Assembly (NCBI RefSeq): GCF_964340395.1
Contig: NC_135560.1
Location: 15,326,098-15,390,097 of the forward strand
Source of the DNA: Glandiceps talaboti
Taxonomy: Eukaryota > Hemichordata > Enteropneusta > Spengelidae
Length of the DNA: 64,000 nucleotides
Direction of reading: 5' to 3'
Position numbers and translations under genes: made by a program. How positions within the stretch are numbered: position 1 is the stretch's first letter; every line of letters starts with the position of its first letter. This document shows, one piece after another, positions 52,561 to 64,000 of the stretch. Below the pieces are notes generated by a model that was not told the origin of the DNA, ran no database searches, and was given only the letters and a program-made list of their open reading frames with translations.

Positions 52561-55500
52561 AACGGTGCTAATTTACATATATTTACATACAATTTACATA
52601 ATATCTATTTTAGCAAACGCAATTAAATATCATATGGAAGGCCAGAACAAATAAAAAATGCTGGTCAAGGGGTAACCTAACCCATCACATTAGGTAGGTA
52701 GGTCGATTTAATCTTTTCACAATGCCTGACAGGATGTAAAAACAAACCATATATAATGTTAGCAAAATATTTCAGGTCGAGTTTAGATAGAACGTATTTA
52801 GTTATCTTGATACTATCTCTTGCAATTTGTCTGCATAGCTACAGTAAGGAAATCTACACAATATACGGTTAAACAAATGGTGTAGTTCCTCTCACTCTCT
52901 CTTCTTAAAAAAAATTAAGCCCCGCCAAATGAAACTCAAGCATTATTTTAGCCACCCCTTCTGTCACCTACACTACAGTGGAGATCATATGGTACAATGA
53001 TGCATAAGGGATAGCAAACTACAATAATACTCCGAACTCTAATTAGCTCTAACCTATACAGGGAGGTACTTAGCCAGACACCTTCCATCTTCTTTTGGGA
53101 GAAAGACAATTATCACCATGATTGCTACTGATTGGAAGGAGACAACTCCAAGGGTGAAAAAAAAACTGAAAAAAGACAGCGTAGGAGGCCATTTAGAGGC
53201 ATAAAATATCAAACCATAGACATAATTTAAAGTCTTACAATGCTTGAATATGGAAATAAAATACCAGAATTGAAACATTTATGCTATTATCTGGAAGTGC
53301 ATTTTGTTGTGGCAAAGCTGAAAGATATTTTGCGGATGTGCACTTTGTAAATGACTTCTCTTGAAGTTTAATTTGGTTCCAAAAAATCCCAAAGCAAAAC
53401 ATTTCAAAACTTTCAGACTTTTGATGGCCCAATGACAGCTCAGCCCACTCCAATGGTCGTAAACTTTTGTTCAATTCGTTTTAGTGTACATTGGATATGC
53501 AACAGCGTAATTTAATCTCAATTCATGTTTGTATGCATCATCAGAGCCAAGTAACCATTGTATAATATTTTATATTTTTTAATAGACTCAAATGTGTATT
53601 GTTACATGAACTATTGAAATATCGTTAATTTTGAAAAAATGCGAAGCCCGCATGAGGATATATTGCCCATCACCAGACAAAATATTTATGCGTAGGTTGA
53701 ACAGCTTTTTCACTTTTTCTGGCCTAATGTCGTATCTTTCAAAGTAGTTTCCGAAATGATGTCACATTCAAAGCAAAAAAGCGGATGGGGCTTTCTCAAA
53801 TAAGTAACACAACAAAATAATCATCATTTCCTTTACCCAAACTTTTATGGCCGCATTTCTGTCGGAACCCAGGGTGAACTCAGTGAATTCTCCTTGTCAC
53901 CATCATTATATAATGGAAATGGAAGTTTGGATTTTGATGTCGAAGGTACAGCTTTGTTTACAAATTCAAGGCCATCCTTTCCATAACAAACTGTCTCTTC
54001 AAAATGAATTGCGGAATAACGGTACTGTCAGTGTACAATGAGATAATTATATCAAACATTTTTACCAAAGACAACGTCGAACACAATTATTGAAAGCGGA
54101 TCTTCAAAGAGTGGATCTTAAACTGCATACCTAGTTTAATAGTTTTTCAGGGCCACCAAATATTCCAAAAAGAGATCTGTCGTTTTATCAGTACGAAATG
54201 TTTTAATATAAGATCGAGCTCATCTTCGGAGTCACTGCATGCAGCATAACAGGCGACCTCATGTTGAACGACTTTTTCCGTCTTTTTTTGAGTTTCACTC
54301 ACTGACATTATAATTGCGACTTGCTATCTTCAAATGAAGGAGAATTTCAAGAGTACTGTTACTCGAGGAAAATGCACAGTGCACGTGCGCACATCGTTTA
54401 ATTTGCTGCAAAAAGTTACAATTTTTAAGTGGACACATTTTTAATCAAAGTTCAGCCAGCGTACAATAGAGATATAAAATACATATTAGCGAAGAGTCAG
54501 TGTACAGTCAATAGTGAACCATCAAGCATGCTAGGAATCGTCACGTAAATAACGATTTTAATGATATCGCTATGTATTTAAAAAGTAGCTTTTTTTCTTT
54601 CTTTTTTCCAAAATCTCAGGTACGGTACTAGCCTGGTTTGGACAAAACTTGTATTTGGTATAAATTAGCTGAAAGTGGCAAGGCTTTAGCATGCAAAATC
54701 CCTCCGCTATGTACAACCAACAGTAATACCAGTGATCTACTTAGAGAACGGGATTTTGGCTACTGGATAGCCACCGACCGGTTCACACTCTAAGATACTT
54801 TACTGGTAATTACATAAGAGAAAGTATACTGGAAGTGATACTGTATGTTTAAAGTGCCCTAGAGTCATCTGTAATAAGGCTACATACATATATTCGTGTT
54901 TATGTATTCACGTATTTGAAATTTAGGTCGAAATCATTTGCTTAATTTGCTCATAGTAATTAATGTGTGCCAGGTCGATTCTATATATAGCAGCATTTTA
55001 GGCAGAACCACGGAGATAATTATATTTGATTCCTTAATATGTATTAATGTACTGCAAGGAAGAAGAGGAAGTTAATTAGCTCGCTTAATTATGATGTCAA
55101 ACATCCTTTTGAGGTCATTTGTAAGGCTTGACTAGGTTTAACTATTTGAATCCGCCATAACTGTATCTTTATGCCAAATTAACACACACCGGCTGGGTAG
55201 TAATGGGGCTGTCGAAGAGGGCAGGAATACTTTAAAATCATGATCTCTGAGAAACCGGATACTTGCAATGATTCCATAAATACATGGGAGACTTTAAACT
55301 ATTCTGAACGTAATAAAATGTTTCCCATGCTTATATCCTCTTTAATGTAAGCAAAAAGAAATATCGACTTCGCAGCAATTCTATAATTATAGTCTTAGAG
55401 TCAGTTACTCCCATGTGAGAGTTCCCGAGACTGGGGAATTAGTTCGTGCATAAGAACCTGGTAACCGGGACTAATTCTGTAAATATCCAAGAGGCGTCCT

Positions 55501-55984
55501 TTGTAGCAACTGCATATCACTACTAAATGTAGAAATTTTCACTTGGACTGAGTTACCATATTTTATTCAAAGGAAGATGATATCTGGAGTTTGCTGTTTA
55601 CATGTAATGTTATAGTATTATATGTGGTAATAATGCTCAAACTAGTTGACTTTCTTTATATTTTCTTTAGTATTAAGATTAAACCTAGCTGTAGGTGGGA
55701 ATTCAGTTTTGTTTGAGTGTATTTTGGGATTGAGGGTACTTCTTATGTTTTGCTGTCTGCAAGAAAATATATTAAACGATTTCTGAGTGAATAAATTGTG
55801 GGGGTTATATTTGACCCAAAGTAGGTTCAAACACAAATTGTCATAATTCTTTTGAAATTAATCCTTATGATTGGTTACTATGCAACGTTCCTATTTTGGT
55901 CTTTCAGCCTACTACAAATTATGCTGGTTAGAAAGATCAAGTAAATGTTGTATACTTACATTCATAGTGGCCCACAGCTAATAC

Positions 55985-56250
55985 AGTTGGAGCCATCTGT
56001 AGTTACTTAATCTAACCCTATATACGATTCTTATAGCTCTTTCCATAAAACATCTCAATGTGCTTTAAAAAGCACAACATTCTCAATTACAACTCACACG
56101 ACCCGTACAAAACAAAATCAGATAAACCCTGCTATAAAGATAGATCTGAAGATTTGAATAACTGAAATGAACTTACCAGATCTAAAGCAAGATGGTAGAG
56201 TATTCCACAAGGGTGGGCCGCAAATCGAGAATGTCCTAATAAACAGCATA
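55985..56250 (+). repeat. SINE-like dispersed repeat, diverged relative
   Basis: TATAGCTCTTTCCATAAAAC, CAATGTGCTTTAAAA and a downstream GGTAGAGTATTCCACAAGG block resemble the family at 6430-6660 and 24292-24440. Confidence 0.4.
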
Positions 56251-59244
56251 ATTACCGAGAGGTTGATATGAATACAATAATTACGCTCCTTGAGTTCCTG
56301 CGTAGAATACGGCTATCAACTCACCAAGCTAGAATGAAGCAAAACCATGAAAACTTTAAAATGGTAAGCAGAGAATATCGAATTCTGCTCGCTGTTTTAC
56401 TGTGGGCAGTGCAACTCTTAAGAAAAGTATGCTTCTCTCTTATGGTTATGCTTATTTCAGACTAGTAATTGAACAACCTGAATCATTTGAAGTTTCCGAA
56501 TCCCATATGCTGGGATTCCGAACACCAAACTTGTACAGCCATTTTGTAACATCTGTATAATGACACTCATTTATTTAGCATTACACAGAGTATGGAGGGG
56601 ATTTATGGTCACCATAGCAATATAATTACCCGTGTGTCCGTTCGAGGAAATTGCAAACTTTCACCATACAATTACTTCATCGATATATGGGGTAAAATCT
56701 AACTACCGTCACGTTGACACGCGAAATGAGGATAACATTATAGCTTTTGAAACCTGATCATGTACACTGTAATTGATATATATAAGTCCATAAAGCCATC
56801 TTGATCAAATGGCATATGATTAATATGATATAGTGTCGTTAAATTAACGATGTCATAACAATAAATTGGCAAAAAAACTCTTTATGGACGAACGCTGCTA
56901 GCCATAAATAGTCACACTGTTATTGGTTGGTGAATTCATAGACGAATGTTTTCCCACAATTTTCACACAAGGGTATGCGGCCCTTATTCAAAACATCTGC
57001 CTGGCGTGTATCCACAAAATGGTGAAATGACAATAAAAATGATATAGGTTTTACAATATATAAGCTTAGGTAATATGGTGTGGTAATTATCAGTCAATTT
57101 CTTCTAATAAAAACACATTCGGCTTTTAGATTTTGTTTTAGATTACATGACGTGATAGTAACTTAGATTGCACACACACGTCATACAAGACTATAATCGT
57201 CTCTGTATAAACAACATATTAATCATCTTTAATAGAAAGACAACAATATCAACGAATGAGTATTCCACACACAAAACTCAAGGCCATAAGATATTAAACT
57301 ATAAGTTGGCAATCTGGCAATTAATGCTCAATATCTGGGGAGTGTGGAATAGTTATGCTGTCAGTTTTTTGATACACTGAATTGAGAATGAGATACAAGT
57401 GTGCTAGGTACGGACCCGGAGGACGAGCTTCCGGAATTAACATTGAAACGTACTCTCACATGCAACATATTGGCATGCAGGGTTCTTACAAAGAGTGTTT
57501 TGGAAACAACACTGATTCCTCACCATACCATGGATAAAGACATTATTATCTGTAATATACCATAACCATTACTTTAACTTTGTTATATGTGTTCACACGC
57601 AGGACACAGTACTGTTATACACGTTTCCATTTGCCCTGAAGACGGGTACACCAGGTCCTATACACACTTAATGGATCTCACTCATTGAAAATAGTGTTTT
57701 TAGCACAATATCTTTGTATGCATGCCATTGTAATTGTATATGTATATGTCTCATTGGGACAATAGACATAGCTTTTTCAAATGTAAGTTTGCATAATGCA
57801 TGTAATGTGGCGTCAATATGTAGGTTGTGCAAAATCTTTCAACATATTAATTATCTGCACTTGTGTACACAAACGTATATTGAACAGACATATCTCTTAA
57901 ACCTTTAGTGAGGACGCGTATGGTCATCGCATCTCTTTGACGACTCTAAACTCGGAGTTGCAAAACAAGTCAATGCAGTACATCAAGACAGGTTATGTAC
58001 TTTCTGAAAAGGGTCTCAGTTATTTTTTTATATTCAAAATAAATGAGGGAATTATGGATTATGTTTATGGAATGCAAATAACATAATACACAGATAGTCT
58101 CGTACTTTTCTTGGGAATCAAGGTGTTGAGAAAATGGCAAAATATTATATCTTGTAAAGTTATTGTTTTTTGTATCTGTTACCTGGTGTCAGATTTATAC
58201 GGCAATTACCAACCATACAAAATCAACTAAGTGGCCTCTGAAAAGTTCGGAAAGAAGTTTCCGCTTCTCTTGTCCTTGTTATGTTTAACATGTTTCATTC
58301 AAGATATTAACTAATAGACACATTCGTCTATTCGGCCTAGTAGCGTGATGCTTTATGTCAGTGAGAAATTGTGGTTACCCATGAGTAAATCGAAATGGTT
58401 TTGATGTGCAACACATTTTCATATTCAATCTTTAATATGAATATGAATATGAATAAAGTTCCTTAATTTGTACTAATGTTGGGGCGGGTCGAAATAGTGT
58501 TTTGTCTGTATATTTAAATTAAGATATCCTTATTTTTTCACTATTCATCAGATACATACCTAGTATTACTTATGTGTATTATTACATCACATCTATACTT
58601 ACAGGAGAGCCTTTCTTTCGCTCCCATTTCTACATCATACAAGCTATTACGTATATCGAGAAAGTCATTTGACAGAGGCGTGAATTCTAAAGTCTTGGCT
58701 ATGTCTATAAAAGTCGGAAAGTAACCGTTGTTGGTCGTAAAGCACTGCAGAATAGTAAGGGGTAAATGGTATATAAGGCAAGGTCTTGCTAGAGAAACTT
58801 ATTTAATGTGTGATATGGTGATTGTGATTCAGAATGTTAATTGAATATTTCATTATTTCTCTAATTACACTTTATTCACAACAAGCCTTTTGAGTAAATT
58901 CCGTTACAATGCACTTGTTGTATAGTATGCTTCGTATTTTACAAACAAAAATAATGATTTCCTTGAAATTCAAACACAATGTATTTACTTTGACAGATCT
59001 AGAGGTGGCATGGCGTTAGTTTGCAATTATCTGAAATACCCTATGTGAATAAATAGGTCCTGGAAATTACAAGTAAATTACATTGGGTTATTGCATTTAG
59101 CAGATGATTGCACAGGCAGAGTAAAAGTGGTATATAACGAGTAAAATAATCTACGGTGACTATTTACAAACATAATCTGAAAGTATTCAGCGAGGGTGAT
59201 TATACAACAATTTTGTGAGGTAATATATACGATGAACAGAGTCA

Positions 59245-59291
<47 letters not shown>
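59245..59291. repeat. (AC)n microsatellite
   Basis: About 23 AC units. Confidence 0.95.
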
Positions 59292-59292
<1 letters not shown>

Positions 59293-60160
59293 TGTGTATT
59301 TGAAGGGGCACAAACACATATTTGGTTCCACGATGGCTAAGAGATCGGCAGGATTCAAAGATTTGGAAAAGAGAATTTATGTAAATGCACATTAATGAAT
59401 AATATTTCCATATCCTTAACGCCAATTACACCTTTAGTCTAGTCATCAATGATATATGACGTGATGAGGTTAGCACATAAATGTTAGATGAGTTTATACA
59501 TATGTAGGATATGAGACTTACAAGAAGTAGGAGAGGACCCACATATAACGCAAGTGATTAATCATTGAATTGTCTGAATATAGAATCACCAGTCTTGTTT
59601 TTTTGCAGTTATTAAATACGCACTTGGGCACTTCATGTACGATATTATGTTAAAAAGTATATATACAAAGCCACATTCACTTAATTGAAGATTAAAAGAG
59701 GTTCCAGCTGATAGATTCAACATTTTAATAATGATCCTCCTCTATTTGAGTGTGAAGGCCTGAAAGGCATGTGTATTGAATTCTGGATATGGTTTTCTTG
59801 ATGCGAAACACGTCAAATTCTGGAGATATTTATATAGTTACTTTGGAGTATATTGTTTTAATTAGCTCATGGGTAGCCTAGTTGCAAGTTTTATTTGATA
59901 AATCCTGATATATTTGACCGGAATTATAAGTTTTTTTATTGATGGAGCAACAGTATAGGTACCATATAAGACCGATGTTATAAGTATTATAACTTGCACG
60001 AGCTAAGTTCAACACAATATATGGAATATATACTCGGTCGTTCTACGTCAAGACAACGAGCATCTATGTCTCACCACAACGCTTGTCTACATTTAGTACT
60101 GCTGTATTCTAAATATAAGTCAAAACGCTCAAATTGCCATTATTGTCCCGACATTTCTAG

Positions 60161-60324
60161 CGATGATATAATTATATTATTCCCCAGCCGGTAAGTACTC
60201 CTGACCTAAAGGATTGTCACTACTTATCTAGCCATTTGTAGTGACGAGGTCTCCTTAGGTCACTCGTATTTTCCTTGGCTGAACGAAGAAAAATATTGGG
60301 GAATAATATCTAATTATATGATAC
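60161..60324. repeat. Foldback element in receptor intron 1
   Basis: Outer arms around ATATTATTCCCC (60172-60185) and GGGGAATAATAT (60298-60309) and inner arms GATTGTCACTAC / GTAGTGACGAGG are inverted. The loop is about 14 bases. Confidence 0.65.
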
Positions 60325-62644
60325 ATGCAGAAGAAGAATATTACTCCATCAAATCCTGGTAGGTTAGTTCCCTACCCAAGAGACATACGTCTGTCGAATC
60401 CAACATATTTATCTGTCAACAATACTTGACTTTGATGATCATTTACAAGGTCCTGTGAGATAAACAACCACTGTCTTTCAGACAGCGAATCGTATATCAT
60501 TATGAAAACCGTTGTTTAAATTCAACATATATGTACTTTGTCGAATATCGAGTGTCGTCAAATCAGGTCTTATTCCAGTCATTTCTTACAATTTTTTCCA
60601 ACCAAGTGGAACTTTTTTTTCCAAAATATGAAAATATCGTATTTAATAACAACCTACATTGCAAAATGATATGTAAACAGTTATTACTGTCATCTCTAAT
60701 AGTTCAGTCTCTACTGTTATAAATGACCAATGCCAGGCCCCGTGAAAGGGTTTTAGTTCAAAAGCCGTTTTCACGAAGAACTGTGATAATGTTTAATTTA
60801 TCACGTTTATCTACTATATGACAGAGTACAGCCACCCTCATTTCGAAAAGCAGACATGAATTGGAAAATAAGGTGCGATGATGCCTCAGGTGGATGTGTA
60901 GATAGTGATCAAAGATTATTATCGCATGCAACCGACTGAAGTGTTACGTATGACAGAATACAAATTTTTAGTTTTCGCTTAGTTTTGATGTTTTTGCGAG
61001 GTCAGCGTGAACTCTCAGCTGTCATGAATTAATACTTAAAACAAATGTTTGCATTTCACGAATACAATTCTTCTGAGATGACAACACCGAAAGTTCGTCG
61101 ATGTCAAATAATGATTAATTACAGATAGTTGGAAGAACAATGACGTGATCACATTTTATATTTGGCTATCTTGCATATTTGTCAAGAATATCATTTGCAT
61201 TGCTTTAAGGCATCAGCAACAAATCCGTTTTATTCATTTATGGTGCTGATTACTTTATCACCCAATCATTTGAGTATTGTATATTTTATGTTTATAAGAA
61301 TTTAATGGAATAATAAAGTTTGGATTCATTCTTCAGAAGTGAGTGAGCTGAAGGCAACAGCTAGGCCTGAGGCAAGGTGTTTCGATCTGCTCCGTGGCTA
61401 CTTCTAAATCATCCAGGTTAACCATGAACACTGTGTGTAGTCTGAGCTAATTCCTTTTCAAGTCCAAGTCGACCCCGTGTACGGATCGGAGTAGAGGGGG
61501 GGAAAGAGTAACATTGAAGGAGGGTTACGTTAACATTAGAGGTTCTCCTTTTAAATTTGTTACAGAAGCGAGCACATGACACAATAACACAACATAAAAT
61601 GAATAGATTCTGAACACCCAACTTTAAAGCAGATCATCAAACGTCCATTGTAAATCTTCGGGAGGTCATTACCGATTTCGACACAAACCAGAAAATATTG
61701 TGCCATAATTTTGTTACTTTGATTGTGATGCCTCTACTACACGTCCCATTAACATTGTTTTCAGTATACCAGTCAAATAAAACATCACATTGAGATTTTC
61801 AAAAGTTGAAACGTTGGTAAACAGACAGTGTAACAGTACACCTAAACCAAATAAAATGGAATGTACATGATTAGGTTAATATCAACATCAAATGAAAATC
61901 AATAACGATCAACTAAATGTCAAAATTGTTTTTCTATGTGACAAAAATTCCGTCGTATTGGTTTAGCTTAAGTAAAACAAGTATCTATGTCGCTTGTATT
62001 ACATACCCATTGTTCTATTATAATTACAACAACATACGATATCTCTGTCGTGTTCAACATCGTGTTAAAATTCTGAAATCCATGTGTTAGTAGCATTGAG
62101 AGTTTGCCGGGAGTACAAGAAACCTTTTCAAGACAAGTAAAAGGGGACGTACTATTGGACCAATGTTATTATTTCCTTTTCGATAAGTGTTCCCTTCACT
62201 TTCAAAGAGTCTCAGTTTACCTTAGACTGCCAGCTAGATCTTATCCGACATGGTCACGCTTGAACCGGTGTTACGAAACTACGAATCTCCATTTCGACGG
62301 AACTAATGCATGTCTTCATAGAGCATTTCCAAATGATTGATATAGCTTTTATTCAAATAAATCCGGAAAATTTAAGCATTAGGCTTAAAGTGGTATTATA
62401 CCCCAGGGAAGTTTTCCTTTATAAAGAATGTTTAATTGATGTTTCAAGCAAGCGCACTTAAATTTGATTCCATTCCAAAGCTCAGGTTTGTTATCGAAAT
62501 CCGAGTACGAGGAATCCACACCATCGCCTAGAAGAACAGCATAGCGAAGCGAATGCGTTTTAACAACCATATTTACACGGACATAATTGACGGATAAAAT
62601 GATTGATATTTCTAAACTGTAAAAAAATGAAATTGTACAAATCT

Positions 62645-62655
62645 GTATGTATGTA

Positions 62656-62688
<33 letters not shown>

Positions 62689-62836
62689 ATGTATGTATGT
62701 ATGTATGTATGTATGTACATGTATGTATGCATGCATGTATGTATGTATGTATGTGTATATGTGTATATATGTATTCTGTCTGTCTATATATCTATTTATC
62801 TATATATCTGTCGGTCTGTCTATCTATCTATCTATC

Positions 62837-62894
<58 letters not shown>

Positions 62895-63058
62895 CCTTTA
62901 ACTATGCGCATGCTCCTATGCTCCTATACATCATGCAAATGTTTCTTGGTATGCATGAATAGGCGTGATATGATATATCTCTCTCTGTCTCTCTGCCTCT
63001 GTCTCTCTGTGTCTATGTGTCTTCTCCGTCTCTGTCTCTGTCTGTCTCTGTCTGTCTT

Positions 63059-63094
<36 letters not shown>

Positions 63095-63110
63095 CCTGCC
63101 TGTCTCTCTC
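62645..63110. repeat. Compound tetranucleotide microsatellite block
   Basis: ATGT units (62645-62755), CTAT units (62815-62893) and CTCT/GTCT units (62978-63108) follow each other with short spacers. Long YIYL-, VCMY- and DRQT-type open frames here are repeat artefacts. Confidence 0.95.
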
Positions 63111-63675
63111 ATAATAATAAAAATAATATATTAGCATAGCGTTATTGCCTTTAGTGATATATTTCCCACTTTGGTGAAGCAAAATGTCATCCTACCATAA
63201 AATATTGATATGATTTCATACCCTAGTTGTATTCATTAATAATGAATATAAATATGAGTTGCAATTATGGTATTTTGACAAACTACAGACAATTCAGTCC
63301 CAGGTTCAAAAAAATATATGTATATGGCATATCCTGACATATACTTACAATAAGAAATACAATTACGAAAGATACGGCTGAAAGGTTCGTTGCGATGTAT
63401 GACAGGGTATAGAAATATGCAAACTGACAGAATAATAGTGTTTTCACAGTTGAAATATTGCGTTGTATCTCGTCATCAATAGCAAGAAGAAACGCTATTG
63501 TGATTTGATGTATCGAAGCTGAACATCGGATAAAATGATAAGTAAATACAGGCGATATTTATATAAACTCTTAAAAGATAAATGTTGTACTATTCTGTAT
63601 AGATTTAGATGCTACATATTTAGATATAGAGTTTAAGATATCATGTTTGAAATCCTATACTTTGTTTAATTCCAG

Positions 63676-63743
63676 GTCCACCTGTTAATGTAACAGTTGA
63701 TATGCTGGTTAGTAGAATAGACAATGTTAATGACGTCACAATG
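63676..63743 (+). CDS. Cys-loop receptor second coding exon (68 bp), gene continues beyond the window
   Basis: AG acceptor at 63674-63675 and GTAAGT donor at 63744. With the phase-1 base from 41541 it completes Gly and adds PPVNVTVDMLVSRIDNVNDV-TM. This aligns with the GGPPV.V.....VASID.VSEVNM block of GABA-A receptor beta and rho subunits. A 68-bp exon at this place is also the size known in vertebrate GABA-A/glycine receptor genes. The residues fit a GABA-A beta or rho-like subunit best, but the Cys-loop and channel domains lie outside the window. Confidence 0.88.
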
Positions 63744-64000
63744 GTAAGTACATCATCATTTTAACTAGTCCCGAGAAAGTTAATTTCAATAATTTAATAA
63801 ACTGTAATTTCAATTGGAATACTCGGGGATATAAATTATAAGTTTTAATTAAGATTACGTTAACTACGATTGGTGACCAAAATAAACACAACTTGCACGC
63901 AAGCTGTATACGCAATATACTATAGCGTTAATATGTACAGTCCAATGTAAACATTGAATGATCATGTATGGGCATACTTATATACGTGCCTTCTATACAT

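Larger units (their letters stand above)
50791..59244 (+). other. Intronic DNA, no supported gene
   Basis: Apart from the CAGGGCC-type repeat at 52493-52560 and the SINE-like core at 55985-56250, I see no recognisable element. Short open frames such as 53847-54041 have no family features. Confidence 0.5.

Noticed and set aside
54147-54308. Minus-strand 53-residue frame with a SDSEDELDLI stretch
   Set aside because: The acidic start recalls some transposases, but the frame stops early and no downstream domain could be recovered by eye.
60000-60194. 66-residue frame ending at a GTAAGT-like donor (60191)
   Set aside because: The donor sits inside the foldback element at 60161-60324 and the peptide does not resemble any receptor segment, so it is unlikely to be an exon.
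62385-63182. Open frames rich in VCMY, IYLS or DRQT repeats
   Set aside because: They are read-through of tetranucleotide microsatellites with no conserved protein content.

Overview
The window is nuclear DNA of an animal, most likely an invertebrate. Coding sequence is carried on short exons with GT-AG introns, the genome is AT-rich, and introns and intergenic DNA are full of microsatellites, foldback (inverted-repeat) elements and non-LTR retrotransposon sequence. I cannot name the species. A marine invertebrate, possibly a deuterostome, would fit but this is a weak inference.

Three genes were assembled exon by exon from splice sites and reading-frame continuity. (1) Minus strand, 90-8456: 14 exons encode a 433-residue secreted or lysosomal protein of the acid-ceramidase-like / C45-like Ntn-hydrolase type (Dictyostelium dcd1A-like), with a signal peptide and a candidate Cys nucleophile. 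(2) Plus strand, 10191-17972: seven exons encode a 421-residue ortholog of CLN6, the ER membrane protein of neuronal ceroid lipofuscinosis. (3) Plus strand, from 41343 to beyond the window: the signal-peptide exon and the second, 68-bp exon (63676-63743) of a Cys-loop ligand-gated ion channel of GABA-A/glycine type, separated by a 22.1-kb intron.

Layout: 1-8456 hydrolase gene, with foldback elements in its introns and long TA arrays in intron 9; 8457-10190 divergent promoter interval shared with CLN6; 10191-17972 CLN6, whose introns hold a 1.5-kb hAT-like non-autonomous DNA transposon and two foldback elements; 18081-18574 a long foldback immediately 3' of CLN6; 18.6-41.3 kb intergenic DNA with repeats and one orphan candidate exon at 23274-23407; 41.3-63.7 kb receptor intron 1, which contains a 5'-truncated but open LINE (47391-50274, minus strand) between TA arrays.

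The hydrolase and CLN6 are head to head with about 1.7 kb between start codons. Both relate to lysosomal biology (a likely lysosomal/secreted amidohydrolase, and an ER factor needed for lysosomal enzyme export), so shared regulation is possible but not shown. The most unusual content is the set of at least six kinds of foldback elements, some of them multicopy, and a duplicated 'poison' splice acceptor in front of CLN6 exon 4. No bacterial-type operon, CRISPR array, rRNA or tRNA gene was found.
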